A DNA stretch of 15,413 nucleotides. Origin: Desulfovibrio sp. (lineage in GTDB: Bacteria; Desulfobacterota; Desulfovibrionia; Desulfovibrionales; Desulfovibrionaceae). A program made the position numbers and the translations under genes. Under the pieces are notes generated by a model. That model had not been told where the DNA came from, did not search any database, and worked only from the letters and a program-made list of their open reading frames with translations. This document shows, piece after piece, positions 7,890 to 15,413 of this stretch (position 1 is the first letter of the stretch; every line of letters begins with the position of its first letter). Location of the stretch: NCBI GenBank assembly GCA_003512875.1, contig DONZ01000135.1, positions 1-15,413 on the forward strand, written 5' to 3'.

Positions 7890-8543
7890 TTAATGAATAT
7901 AAATTTTCGTTTCCTTATCCACAAAAGATAAAAGTTCTTTTATCATAAACCTCGGCAAACCGATATTCCCGTCCGTGGCTTTGCCGTTGCTGCATTCAAG
8001 AAAAAAAGCCGAACCGATATAGGGTTCCCGATGGGTTATGTTATAGTCAACGACAAGGGCGTAGGCATAACGAATGGGTCTTTTATCCAATTCAATTTGG
8101 GAAAGCCAGTCGTTATACACGGTATTTTCACGAACAAACAAATTGTAGTATTTCGATTGCGGGTCCGTTACCCAAACATCGCCTTTGCGTATTTGATAAT
8201 AGGGCAGTATGCTCCCCGGATTTTCCTGCATGCCGATAGCTATGATGAAATTGTAAAGCCCTTTGGGCGTTGCCAAATCACCCTCAATCTTATTCTTTTT
8301 CGCCCCGCCGCGTCCGATATACGCCTGCGCCTCCTGCAAACAAACCCATGCTCCGTTGAAACGTTTCAGCACGTAGCAGCGGGGTTCATTGACCGTAGTG
8401 TCAACGACAATGAGCTTTGTCACTCCTTTGATGGTATCCAGTTCAAACTTTTCAATCAGTTCCTCGGAAAAATTTTCTTCGGCGACGGCTGTTTGCCCTA
8501 TGAAAACAATACAAAAACAGAGCAGTAAAACTATTTTTTTCAT
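7890..8543 (-). CDS. secreted YkuD-fold (L,D-transpeptidase-like) protein, catalytic Cys and His replaced
   Basis: 217 residues. A signal peptide is clear: Lys-Lys start, hydrophobic core to about residue 16, and an AVA cleavage site at 19-21. The mature protein would be periplasmic. The rest follows the YkuD family: EGDLATPKGLYNF (about 87-99), VWVTDPQSKYYN (about 123-134), then the region that normally carries the active site. In active members of this subgroup that region reads approximately GSAIFLH...TxGCVAL. Here it reads GSAFFLE...TDGNIGL, so Glu183 sits where His is expected and Asn193 where the nucleophilic Cys is expected. Active members form or edit 3-3 crosslinks in peptidoglycan, or attach proteins to it. 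This copy is probably inactive as a transpeptidase and may act by binding. The frame is open throughout with no sign of decay. GAGG lies 5 bases before the ATG. It has its own promoter and a palindromic operator candidate. Confidence 0.85.
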   Translation of the reverse strand: MKKIVLLLCFCIVFIGQTAVAEENFSEELIEKFELDTIKGVTKLIVVDTTVNEPRCYVLKRFNGAWVCLQEAQAYIGRGGAKKNKIEGDLATPKGLYNFIIAIGMQENPGSILPYYQIRKGDVWVTDPQSKYYNLFVRENTVYNDWLSQIELDKRPIRYAYALVVDYNITHREPYIGSAFFLECSNGKATDGNIGLPRFMIKELLSFVDKETKIYIH

Positions 8544-8593
8544 GGTTTCCTCATTTCGTTATGGAGAATTTTCCTATAAAATCAAATTCCGTT

Positions 8594-8619
8594 CCGTTTT
8601 CTAAACACAAAGAAAACGG
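8594..8619. repeat. 9-bp inverted repeat in the 5' leader of the YkuD gene
   Basis: Perfect arms CCGTTTTCT (8594-8602) and AGAAAACGG (8611-8619) flank an 8-base loop. It lies between the predicted promoter and the start codon, so it would form a hairpin in the leader RNA. No U-run follows the hairpin on the minus strand (AACGG follows), so it does not look like a terminator. It could be an operator half-site pair or an RNA stability element. Confidence 0.6.
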
Positions 8620-8637
8620 TTGCATATTTTTTCAATT

Positions 8638-8666
8638 TGTGTTACTTTTTTATAAATCGTAACACA
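8638..8666. promoter_or_regulatory. candidate operator: 8-bp inverted repeat over the YkuD gene promoter
   Basis: TGTGTTAC (8638-8645) and GTAACACA (8659-8666) are perfect inverted arms with a 13-base spacer. One arm lies between the -35 and -10 boxes of the predicted minus-strand promoter; the other covers the expected transcription start. That placement is typical of a repressor site. The regulator is not identifiable from this window. Confidence 0.5.
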
Positions 8667-8677
8667 GCAGAAATCAA
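8649..8677 (-). promoter_or_regulatory. sigma70-type promoter of the YkuD gene
   Basis: On the minus strand, TTGATT (8672-8677) and TATAAA (8649-8654) are separated by exactly 17 bases. Expected transcription start is near 8642, giving a leader of about 100 bases. It lies just downstream of the terminator of the radical SAM gene, consistent with a separate transcription unit. Confidence 0.65.
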
Positions 8678-8713
8678 TATGATAACACTCTCGTATAAGA
8701 GATAAAAGGGATG

Positions 8714-8739
8714 AAAAGGAGCAAAAATATGCTCCTTTT
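8714..8739 (-). terminator. rho-independent terminator of the radical SAM gene
   Basis: Arms AAAAGGAGCA (8714-8723) and TGCTCCTTTT (8730-8739) form a 10-bp stem with a 6-base loop. On the minus strand the stem begins immediately after the TAA of the radical SAM gene (8740-8742) and ends in TTTT. The plus strand also has a T-rich tail (TTTTTTATTTAT), so it could work in both directions. Confidence 0.8.
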
Positions 8740-10008
8740 TTATTTATCCGTACAAATTTTAGGATTAAAATATCCAAATTGCAAATGCGGACAAGAAGAC
8801 AGCAGGCGCTTGGTGAAATTCGCCAAACCGACGCTTGGACCGAACTCAATGCCTTCAAGCAAACGCAAATACATTTCAGGGTCGATATTCAAATTCCGCA
8901 ATTGAATAAAATCAACGTGATACGCGTTCACAAGCCCGATAAGAGCTTCCACTTCCTCTTCGCAGTCCGTCACTCCGGGAAAAAAAAGCAGATTCAAAGA
9001 AACGAAAAGTCCGTGCTCTTTTGCCGTTTGTATGGATTCTCGCACATCGCCGAAAGAATAATTGGTCGGACGGTAATATTTATCATAAACAGTTCCCCTT
9101 GCGCTGTTCATGCTCACCCGCAAAGAATTGAGCCCCGCAAGAGCCAATTCCTTTATCCACCTGGGCATGGAGGCGTTGGAATTTAAATTGACCGTGCCGA
9201 TTCCGCCTTTTTCACGGAATAATTTCACAGCCTCCACAAGCAAAGGGGCTTGAGTCAGAGGTTCCCCTTCGCAGCCTTGCCCGAAAGAATAAATAGGCTG
9301 TTTCTCGTTTTGCTGATGATAAAGCATGACCTCAACAATTTCCTGCGCTGTGGGCGTAAAATTCATCCTGTCCTGCGGAGCCTGGCAAATGGAAGAATCC
9401 GCCTCTTGCTGGGAAATACAGCCGATACAACGCGCATTGCACGCCCTTGAAGTCGGAAGCGGCGCTTCATAACGCCCCAAAACCAAATTTTTTGCGGCAG
9501 GACATCCGTAACGCAGGACGCAATTATTCATAAGATGCTGCATGAGTCTGTTTTTGGGAAACTCTTTCATGAGCGCCTTTGCTTTTTTTTCTATTTTCCT
9601 GGGAGAAATTCCCTCGAAAACCTGGCGCGTGTCCTTATCCACCTGCGAAGCGCAGACATAAAAATCATCGCCGATAATTCCCAAAGCCCCGTAAGCGAAT
9701 AAAGGCAGAGTCGGAGCATTTTCTTCCGTAACATAAACAGGATGACCGGAAATCGTATAGCCCGGCGCAACAAAAGCGGCGACCGCCAGCTCTTCCAACT
9801 CCTCAACTTCTCCTGTTTCCTTGTTCAGCCCGACGGCTCTTCGCTTGGGCAAAAGAAAAAACTCGCTTTCACGGGGTAAAGGAATAAGCTCGTCAGGTCT
9901 TGGCAGCGCCCATTCATCGCCCCGCCGGCACAGCATATAATACGCGTCGTCAGAGGCGATTTCACCATTTTCAAAAGCAAACACTAAATCAGGGTGTTTT
10001 TGTTTCAT
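8740..10008 (-). CDS. radical SAM protein of unknown function
   Basis: 422 residues. The radical SAM [4Fe-4S] motif CNARCIGC (CX3CX2C) places the cluster ligands at Cys190, Cys194 and Cys197. GQGCEGEP (243-250) corresponds to the GGE-type SAM-binding motif, and alternating strand/helix segments to about 400 fit the partial TIM barrel. Such enzymes cleave SAM reductively to a 5'-deoxyadenosyl radical. The first 185 or so residues are not a standard radical SAM part: they contain strand-rich segments (about 40-130) and a helical stretch with Cys163 and Cys169 before the core. Cys208 and a near-C-terminal Cys419 are further possible ligands, but no clear SPASM or TRAM domain is visible. The start has AAGGA 8 bases upstream. 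It is transcribed alone, divergent from secA, and ends at a terminator. The substrate is unknown. Confidence 0.9.
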   Translation of the reverse strand: MKQKHPDLVFAFENGEIASDDAYYMLCRRGDEWALPRPDELIPLPRESEFFLLPKRRAVGLNKETGEVEELEELAVAAFVAPGYTISGHPVYVTEENAPTLPLFAYGALGIIGDDFYVCASQVDKDTRQVFEGISPRKIEKKAKALMKEFPKNRLMQHLMNNCVLRYGCPAAKNLVLGRYEAPLPTSRACNARCIGCISQQEADSSICQAPQDRMNFTPTAQEIVEVMLYHQQNEKQPIYSFGQGCEGEPLTQAPLLVEAVKLFREKGGIGTVNLNSNASMPRWIKELALAGLNSLRVSMNSARGTVYDKYYRPTNYSFGDVRESIQTAKEHGLFVSLNLLFFPGVTDCEEEVEALIGLVNAYHVDFIQLRNLNIDPEMYLRLLEGIEFGPSVGLANFTKRLLSSCPHLQFGYFNPKICTDK

Positions 10009-10036
10009 AACCGATCCTTTTTTCGCATAAAATAAA

Positions 10037-10065
10037 AGTATCCTTTATTCATTTACGCCCGTCAA
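10037..10065 (-). promoter_or_regulatory. sigma70-type promoter of the radical SAM gene
   Basis: On the minus strand, TTGACG (10060-10065, five of six) and GATACT (10037-10042, four of six) are separated by 17 bases. Expected start is near 10030, giving a leader of roughly 20 bases containing the AAGGA ribosome site. Confidence 0.6.
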
Positions 10066-10077
10066 GAAAAACATCAA

Positions 10078-10137
10078 AAAAATATAATATTTTTATCATG
10101 TTATTTCAGTGTATTATAAAAATTACAACAATTTTTA
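10078..10137. repeat. two AT-only inverted repeats in the radical SAM/secA divergent region
   Basis: AAAAATAT-A-ATATTTTT spans 10078-10094, and TAAAAATT-ACAAC-AATTTTTA spans 10117-10137. Both have perfect 8-bp arms. The region is so AT-rich that such palindromes may be chance. They lie upstream of both divergent promoters. Confidence 0.45.
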
Positions 10138-10163
10138 CCAAAAAGGTATTTGCCAAATATAAA
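10134..10163 (+). promoter_or_regulatory. possible secA promoter
   Basis: TTTACC (10134-10139) is followed after 18 bases by TATAAA (10158-10163). Other AT-rich -10-like hexamers occur upstream (TATAAT at 10083, TATTAT at 10112) but lack a good -35 box. The choice is tentative. Confidence 0.35.
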
Positions 10164-10216
10164 ATCATGCCTTATTTTTAATTATTGCAAAACAAAAGTC
10201 CAACCGGAGCGCTTCC

Positions 10217-12814
10217 ATGAAATTCTTTTTCACAAAAATTTTCGGCACACGAAACGACAGATATATTAAATCCCTGCGTCCAGTCGTACAAAAAATCAAT
10301 GCATTGGAACCGCAAATGCAGGAACTGGCGGACACGGAACTTGCCCCAACCCTTGCGTCCTACAAAGAAAGAGTGATGAACGGCGAAAGCCTGAACAAGA
10401 TTCTACCGGAAGTTTTCGCTCTCGTCCGCGAAACAAGTTTGCGTATCCTCGGCATGCGCCATTATGATGTGCAGCTCATGGGCGGCATAACCCTGCACCA
10501 AGGAAAAATCGCCGAAATGAAAACCGGGGAAGGCAAAACCCTTATGGCGACCTTGCCCGTTGTTTTGAACACCCTTACGGGAAAAGGCGTGCACGTCGTA
10601 ACTGTCAACGATTATCTCGCTAAGCGCGACAGCGAATGGATGGGAAAACTCTATCAAGCCTTAGGCTTGACTTGCGGCGTCATTGTGCACGGTCTTTCCG
10701 ACGAAGAGCGTCAGGAAGCTTATAACTGCGATATAACCTACGGAACAAACAATGAATTCGGCTTCGACTATTTGCGTGACAACATGAAATTTTACGCAAA
10801 AGACATGGTGCAAAGAGGACATAATTTCGCCATAGTTGACGAAGTGGACTCCATTTTGATCGATGAAGCGAGGACCCCTCTCATCATTTCCGGAGCGGCT
10901 CAAGAATCCACGAATTTATACCTGCAAATGAATGAGCTGACAAAATATCTCAAACGCGACGAGCATTTCACTGTTGACGAAAAAACCCGTTCCGCGCTTT
11001 TGACGGAAGACGGTGTAAATAAGATTGAAGAAATTCTCAGGATAGACAACCTCTTCGACCCCTCAAGCATTTCCTTGCAGCACCATGTGCTGCAAGCCCT
11101 AAGAGCCAACCATTGCTATCAGCGCGATGTCGATTACATGGTCACAGCCGATAAGAAAGTCGTCATTATCGACGAATTCACGGGCCGCCCCATGGAAGGC
11201 AGACGCTTTGGCGACGGTTTGCACCAAGCCTTGGAAGCCAAGGAAAAGGTGAAAATCGAATCCGAAAACCAAACCCTCGCCAGCATTACCTACCAAAACT
11301 ATTTCCGCATGTATGAAAAACTTGCGGGCATGACTGGCACAGCCCAGACGGAAGCTGTGGAATTTATGGAGATATACGGGCTTGAAACCATTACTGTTCC
11401 GACCAACAAGCCCATGATCCGCAAAGATTACCCCGATATTATTTACCGGACCCAAAAAGAAAAATTTGCAGCCATCACCAATTCCATTAAAGAATTGCAC
11501 CAAAAAGGGCAGCCTGTGCTTGTGGGTACAATTTCCATTGAAACTTCCGAGTATTTATCCGGCATTCTCAAAAAAATGGGCATTCCCCATAATGTCCTGA
11601 ATGCGAAATATTTGGCGGAAGAAGCGCAAATCGTTGCGGAAGCGGGACAAAAAGGACGCGTGACCATTGCCACCAACATGGCGGGACGCGGCACGGATAT
11701 CAAACTCGGCGAAGGAGTGGAAGAACTCGGCGGTCTGCATATTTTAGGTACGGAACGCCATGAAAGCCGCCGTATCGACAACCAGCTGCGCGGACGTTCC
11801 GGCCGCCAAGGCGACTCCGGCTCCTCCCGTTTTTATCTTTCTTTGGAAGACAACCTCATGCGTATTTTCGGTTCCGAACGCATTTCAACCCTTATGCAAA
11901 AACTCGGAATGAGCGAAGGGGAAGCCATTGAAAACAAATTTGTTTCAAAAGCTATTGAAAACGCACAGAAAAAAGTTGAAGCCCACAACTTTGAAATCCG
12001 CAAAACCCTTCTTGATTATGATAATGTCATGAACCAGCAGCGCACGGTTATTTACGATTTGCGCAAAGACATCATTTTGGAAGAAGACATTCAGCCTGTC
12101 GTGGAAGAATTTGCCGACGAAGTCTTTACCGAAATTTTTTACAGCGAACACGACAAGAAAAACCAAACGGAAGAACACCGTGCGGAAATCGGGGCGAAAC
12201 TTTTGGACGTCTGCAATATCGGACGAATGATTCCGGAATTTTTAACCGCTCAAAGCACCCCGATAACGCAGGAGGAATGCAAAAATGTGCTGCAAAGTAT
12301 TTTAACAGAACTGCAGCTGGAAGCAGGACCGATATATCAAGATATTTTAAGATATTTCGTGCTGGAAGAACTCGACCGCGCATGGAAAGACCATTTAAAG
12401 AGCATGGATTATCTGCGTGAAGGTATCGGGCTGCGCGGTTACGGCCAACGCGACCCGAAACTGGAATACAAGCGTGAAGGGTTTGAACTTTTCCAAAACA
12501 TGCTGTACCAAATCAAAGAAGGCGCATTGCGCGCCCTGACCCGTGTCCGCATTCAAAAGCAGGAAGAGCAGAGTTTGGAGCAAGCGGAAAATACGGACGG
12601 CGGTCAAGAACAAAACCAAGAAAAAGAACCGGAACAAAGGGCGGAACTTCGTCACAAGGAAGTGAAAACACAAGAAAATTCCGGGCAAAAAACTACGTTG
12701 GAAGCAAAAAACAATCCCGTCCATGCCCAAGATAAAATAGGAAGAAACGACCCTTGTCCTTGCGGAAGCGGTAAAAAATATAAAAAATGCCATGGTGCGC
12801 ATTTGGAACATTAA
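10217..12814 (+). CDS. secA: protein translocase subunit SecA
   Basis: ATPase motor that drives unfolded preproteins through the SecYEG channel at the inner membrane. 865 residues. Walker A is MKTGEGKT (101-108) and the DEAD-type Walker B is VDEVD (207-211). The second nucleotide-binding fold is marked by [13 protein letters not shown] and [23 protein letters not shown]. The preprotein-crosslinking and helical scaffold/wing regions are intact. After a Gln/Glu/Lys-rich linker (roughly 775-835) the protein ends in a zinc-binding SEC-C motif with Cys847, Cys849, Cys858 and His859, which in other bacteria contacts SecB or ribosomes. The length is within the family range (about 830-900). GGAG lies 7 bases before the ATG. 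The phosphomannomutase gene follows after 14 bases, so the two are probably one operon. No nearby secM-like regulator is visible. Confidence 0.99.
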   Translation: MKFFFTKIFGTRNDRYIKSLRPVVQKINALEPQMQELADTELAPTLASYKERVMNGESLNKILPEVFALVRETSLRILGMRHYDVQLMGGITLHQGKIAEMKTGEGKTLMATLPVVLNTLTGKGVHVVTVNDYLAKRDSEWMGKLYQALGLTCGVIVHGLSDEERQEAYNCDITYGTNNEFGFDYLRDNMKFYAKDMVQRGHNFAIVDEVDSILIDEARTPLIISGAAQESTNLYLQMNELTKYLKRDEHFTVDEKTRSALLTEDGVNKIEEILRIDNLFDPSSISLQHHVLQALRANHCYQRDVDYMVTADKKVVIIDEFTGRPMEGRRFGDGLHQALEAKEKVKIESENQTLASITYQNYFRMYEKLAGMTGTAQTEAVEFMEIYGLETITVPTNKPMIRKDYPDIIYRTQKEKFAAITNSIKELHQKGQPVLVGTISIETSEYLSGILKKMGIPHNVLNAKYLAEEAQIVAEAGQKGRVTIATNMAGRGTDIKLGEGVEELGGLHILGTERHESRRIDNQLRGRSGRQGDSGSSRFYLSLEDNLMRIFGSERISTLMQKLGMSEGEAIENKFVSKAIENAQKKVEAHNFEIRKTLLDYDNVMNQQRTVIYDLRKDIILEEDIQPVVEEFADEVFTEIFYSEHDKKNQTEEHRAEIGAKLLDVCNIGRMIPEFLTAQSTPITQEECKNVLQSILTELQLEAGPIYQDILRYFVLEELDRAWKDHLKSMDYLREGIGLRGYGQRDPKLEYKREGFELFQNMLYQIKEGALRALTRVRIQKQEEQSLEQAENTDGGQEQNQEKEPEQRAELRHKEVKTQENSGQKTTLEAKNNPVHAQDKIGRNDPCPCGSGKKYKKCHGAHLEH

Positions 12815-12816
12815 AA

Positions 12817-12821
12817 AAGGA
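12817..12821 (+). promoter_or_regulatory. ribosome binding site deciding the manB start
   Basis: AAGGA lies just after the secA stop (12812-12814) and 7 bases before ATG 12829. It supports this start over the in-frame ATG at 12787. Confidence 0.75.
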
Positions 12822-12828
12822 ACACGCC

Positions 12829-14187
12829 ATGAATTTTGATTGTTTTAAAGCCTATGACGTACGGGGAAAAGTCCCAAGCTCCCTAAGCCCTGCGCTTGCT
12901 CTTGAAATCGGCTATGCCTATGTGCGGGAATTCAACATAAAAAATGTCGTCATCGGGCACGACGCCCGGCTTTCTTCTCCGGACATCTATAAATCCCTTG
13001 CCACAGGACTGCAATATGCAGGGGCGAATGTCGTAGGTATCGGCATGTGCGGAACAGAAGAAATTTACCACGCAACAGCCTACATTCAAGAAAACGGTGT
13101 TCCTTTCGACGGCGGAATCATGGTTACGGGAAGCCATAATCCGCAAGATGAAAACGGCTTGAAATTTGTACGCGAAAACGCTATTCCGATCAGCTCCGAC
13201 ACCGGTTTGCTGGCAATCAAAGAACGCATCATCAACGGACAAAAAATCCCTTCTGACATTACAGGCAGTTTTATTGAACATTCCTACCGCCAAGCCTATA
13301 TTGAAACCCTCCTTTCCCATATTGACGCAAACGGGCTTATGCCCTTTAAAATAGTCGCCAATGCAGGAAACGGCTGCGCGTATCTCGCCCTGAAAGAACT
13401 CATTCCGTATCTGCCCTTTGAATTTATTTTGGTTGACGAAGAACCTGACGGAACATTCCCCCACGGCGTTCCCAATCCTTTGCTTCCTGAAAACCGTGAA
13501 AGAACGGCGCAAATGGTTCGCAGGCACAAAGCCGATTTCGGCATCGCTTGGGACGGCGATTTTGACCGCTGTTTTTTCTATGATGCAAACGGACGTTTTA
13601 TCGAGGGATATTACATTGTCGGCATGCTCGCAAGCGCCTTGCTGGAAACATTCCCCCATGAAAAGATTATCCACGACCCGCGCCTCACATGGAACACAAT
13701 GGAACTTGTCGATAAGCACGGCGGTATCAACATAACAAGCAAATCAGGACACGCGTTCATCAAAGAAACCATGCGGAAAGAAAACGCCCTCTATGGCGGT
13801 GAAATGAGCGCCCACCATTATTTTAGGGACTTCGCCTACTGCGATTCCGGAATGTTGCCTTGGCTTTTGGTGGCAAAACTCCTGTCCGCCTCCAAACAAA
13901 GTCTCGCTTCTTTTGTGGACGCAAGAATACAAGCTTTTCCATGCAGCGGAGAAATCAATTCAAACGTTGAAAATATCGCCCTTACCTTGGAAAAAATTGA
14001 AAACGCCTATAAAAATTCCGCAAAAACAATAAACAAAATAGACGGTCTTTCCATGGAATTTGACGATTGGCGCTTCAATGTGCGGGGTTCCAACACGGAA
14101 CCGGTGCTCCGTCTCAATGTCGAAAGCCGCGCCAACGAACCCCTCATGCAAGAAAAAACTCAGGAATTGCTCAAACTTATCAGATAG
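12829..14187 (+). CDS. manB: phosphomannomutase (ManB/CpsG type)
   Basis: Interconverts mannose-6-phosphate and mannose-1-phosphate, the precursor of GDP-mannose; some relatives also act on glucose phosphates. 452 residues, close to E. coli CpsG (456). The catalytic phosphoserine is Ser102 in TGSHNP, the Mg-binding loop is DGDFDR (242-247), the sugar-specificity loop GGEMSAHHYF is at 323-332, and the phosphate-binding RGSNTEP is at 419-425. GEMSAHHYF favours the phosphomannomutase/phosphoglucomutase branch over GlmM. I chose ATG 12829: it has AAGGA (12817-12821) with 7-base spacing and gives the usual start MNFDCFKAYDVRG. The in-frame ATG at 12787 would overlap the secA coding end and add 14 residues unlike the family. 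It lies 14 bases after secA. No clear terminator is visible downstream. Confidence 0.93.
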   Translation: MNFDCFKAYDVRGKVPSSLSPALALEIGYAYVREFNIKNVVIGHDARLSSPDIYKSLATGLQYAGANVVGIGMCGTEEIYHATAYIQENGVPFDGGIMVTGSHNPQDENGLKFVRENAIPISSDTGLLAIKERIINGQKIPSDITGSFIEHSYRQAYIETLLSHIDANGLMPFKIVANAGNGCAYLALKELIPYLPFEFILVDEEPDGTFPHGVPNPLLPENRERTAQMVRRHKADFGIAWDGDFDRCFFYDANGRFIEGYYIVGMLASALLETFPHEKIIHDPRLTWNTMELVDKHGGINITSKSGHAFIKETMRKENALYGGEMSAHHYFRDFAYCDSGMLPWLLVAKLLSASKQSLASFVDARIQAFPCSGEINSNVENIALTLEKIENAYKNSAKTINKIDGLSMEFDDWRFNVRGSNTEPVLRLNVESRANEPLMQEKTQELLKLIR

Positions 14188-14502
14188 TAACACGGTATGA
14201 TAAAAAATTGCTCTTGCTATGAATTGCTTTATTTTATCCGGTAAACGGCATATCGACAGAAAAGACAATTTTCAAAAAGCGCAATAGGTTTAACGCTGCG
14301 GCTATGCAATTAAAAACTGTTCCCTCATATCGGCTCAAATTTCACTGTGTTCAGCTATAACAGAGATAATAATTCATTGACCGCAGCACTTCAAAACCCC
14401 ATTCAGCCCACAAGGTGCTATGGCATTATTGCTTCATTTGACAGCAACATCATGACAAAAAACAAATTTCGTGAGTTTAATATTTAACTTCAAAAATTAA
14501 AA
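14188..14502. other. intergenic stretch between manB and the purD promoter, no convincing gene
   Basis: About 315 bases with no tRNA, no rRNA and no good terminator. A weak 7-bp inverted pair (GATAAAA 14199-14205, TTTTATC 14232-14238) follows manB. The frame from 14314 to a TAA near 14488 is open for about 57 codons, but it has no ATG near its beginning and no ribosome site. It may be the remnant of a gene, an unrecognised small RNA or simply spacer. Confidence 0.5.
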
Positions 14503-14531
14503 TTGAAAATATCGCTGAAACGATTTATACT
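14503..14531 (+). promoter_or_regulatory. sigma70-type promoter of purD
   Basis: TTGAAA (14503-14508) and TATACT (14526-14531) are separated by exactly 17 bases. Expected start is near 14538, about 24 bases before the purD start codon. No PurR-like palindrome is evident. Confidence 0.65.
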
Positions 14532-14550
14532 TCAGTCACATAAAACTATT

Positions 14551-14555
14551 GGAGG
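14551..14555 (+). promoter_or_regulatory. ribosome binding site deciding the TTG start of purD
   Basis: A full GGAGG lies 6 bases before TTG 14562. No in-frame ATG or GTG gives the conserved N-terminus, so this site fixes the non-ATG start. Confidence 0.85.
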
Positions 14556-14561
14556 TTTCCC

Positions 14562-15413
14562 TTGCGTATTTTAGTTATCGGTTCTGGCGGGCGTGAGCAT
14601 GCTCTTGCATGGAAGCTCAATCAAAGTCCCCTTGCAGAGGAAATTTTTGTCGCTCCCGGAAACGGAGGAACCCAAGAACATAATGTGCCTGTTTCCGATA
14701 AGGATATTGACGGGCTCGTCAAATTCGTGCAGGAAAAAAAGATTGATTTTGTTGTTCCGGGACCGGAGCTTCCTCTTACGCTCGGCATAACCGACGCCAT
14801 GGAAGCTATCGGCATTCCTTGTTTCGGTCCGAGCAAAGCCTGCGCAAAGCTTGAGGGAAGCAAAGCGTTTTCAAAAGAAGTGATGGTTGCGGCGGGGATT
14901 CCGACAGCCGCTTACGGAACATTCCAAGATATGGAAAAAGCGTTCGCTTTTATCGATAAACACGAAGCTCCGCTCGTCATTAAAGCTGACGGCTTGGCAG
15001 CGGGAAAAGGCGTAATTATCGCCCAAAGCGTCCAAGAAGCAAAAGACGCCGCAAAATCCATGCTTGGCGATAAGAAATTCGGCGACGCCGGCAATACCAT
15101 TATCATTGAAGAATTTTTAGCAGGCGAAGAGCTTTCCTTGCTCTGTTTTTGTGACGGAGAAAACGCCCTCGCTCTGCCCTCCGCCCAAGACCATAAAGCC
15201 ATCGGTGAAGGCGATGTGGGAGCGAATACCGGCGGAATGGGCGCATACAGTCCCGCTCCTCTCGCACAGGATGAAGAACTTGAGAAATTGGCAGATATCA
15301 CGGTCCGCCCCCTGCTCAAGGAAATGGCTCAACGCGGCACGCCATTCAAAGGCATTTTGTATGCAGGGCTTATGATGACAGCAAAGGGAGTGAAAGTTCT
15401 TGAGTACAATGTC
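14562..15413 (+). CDS. purD: phosphoribosylamine--glycine ligase (GAR synthetase), 3' truncated by window
   Basis: Second step of de novo purine synthesis: joins glycine to 5-phosphoribosylamine using ATP. The first 284 residues are present, of about 420-430 expected; the frame is open to the last base. The start is TTG, giving MRILVIGSGGREHALAWKL, the conserved N-terminal fold (GSGGREH at 7-13), with PGPE at 66-69. The ATP-grasp domain is shown by KADGLAAGKGV (141-151), EEFLAGEELSLL (183-194), AQDHK (208-212), NTGGMGAYSPAP (222-233) and KVLEYNV at the edge. The frame is easily missed because most ATGs here fall in other frames. It has its own promoter and a strong GGAGG. Identification is secure. 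Confidence 0.97.
   Translation, partial: MRILVIGSGGREHALAWKLNQSPLAEEIFVAPGNGGTQEHNVPVSDKDIDGLVKFVQEKKIDFVVPGPELPLTLGITDAMEAIGIPCFGPSKACAKLEGSKAFSKEVMVAAGIPTAAYGTFQDMEKAFAFIDKHEAPLVIKADGLAAGKGVIIAQSVQEAKDAAKSMLGDKKFGDAGNTIIIEEFLAGEELSLLCFCDGENALALPSAQDHKAIGEGDVGANTGGMGAYSPAPLAQDEELEKLADITVRPLLKEMAQRGTPFKGILYAGLMMTAKGVKVLEYNV

Noticed and set aside
8031..8528. 165-codon plus-strand frame opposite the YkuD gene
   Set aside because: It is antisense to a gene with a signal peptide and family motifs, and it shows no family resemblance itself.
12787..12828. ATG 12787 as the manB start
   Set aside because: It overlaps the secA end and adds 14 residues unlike the family; ATG 12829 has a proper ribosome site and the conserved N-terminus.
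12883..13719. 278-codon open frame on the minus strand opposite manB
   Set aside because: It is antisense to a securely identified gene, has Cys/Phe/Val-rich composition typical of shadow frames, and has no recognisable domain.
14912..15319. 135-codon minus-strand frame opposite purD
   Set aside because: It is Ser/Ala/Pro-rich shadow coding of the conserved PurD ATP-grasp domain.
1..15413. tRNA genes, CRISPR arrays, insertion sequences or attachment sites
   Set aside because: I looked in all gaps between genes and found no cloverleaf-like T-arm, spaced repeats, transposase motifs or terminal inverted repeats.

Overview
The window reads as a piece of a Gram-negative bacterial chromosome with moderately low GC. 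The style of SecA, GlmS and the radical SAM protein suggests a deltaproteobacterium of the Desulfovibrio/Lawsonia/Bilophila type. That placement rests on general recollection of these families, not on a search. Every gene appears intact except the two cut by the window edges. I see no rRNA, tRNA, CRISPR array or insertion sequence.

Layout. Positions 1-4958 (+) hold three tandem paralogues, the first missing its 5' end, each about 550-560 residues. Their N-terminal third carries all the landmark residues of an SGNH/GDSL hydrolase: GTS, Gly, PND/VND and DxxH. A middle domain of unknown type and a helical, TPR-like C-terminal part follow. Positions 4975-10008 are all on the minus strand. In transcription order they encode a radical SAM protein of unknown function, a secreted YkuD-fold (L,D-transpeptidase-like) protein, GlmS (glucosamine-6-phosphate synthase) and a beta-class DNA methyltransferase with no restriction partner in view. 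Positions 10217-14187 (+) hold secA and, 14 bases downstream, a ManB/CpsG-type phosphomannomutase. After 374 bases without a convincing gene, purD starts at a TTG codon (14562) and runs off the right edge.

Transcription. The radical SAM gene and secA diverge from a 208-bp AT-rich region. The radical SAM gene has a good sigma70-type promoter and ends exactly at a rho-independent hairpin. The YkuD gene then has its own promoter with 17-bp spacing, overlaid by an 8-bp inverted repeat that looks like an operator. purD also has a good promoter close to its start.

How the genes fit together. GlmS and the phosphomannomutase supply glucosamine-6-phosphate and mannose-1-phosphate for cell-wall and surface glycans. 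The SGNH paralogues lack signal peptides and could plausibly modify glycans or their precursors in the cytoplasm. This link is inference only. SecA and PurD are housekeeping genes. The two most unusual items are the tandem SGNH/TPR-like family and the YkuD-fold protein, in which the expected catalytic Cys and His are replaced by Asn and Glu.
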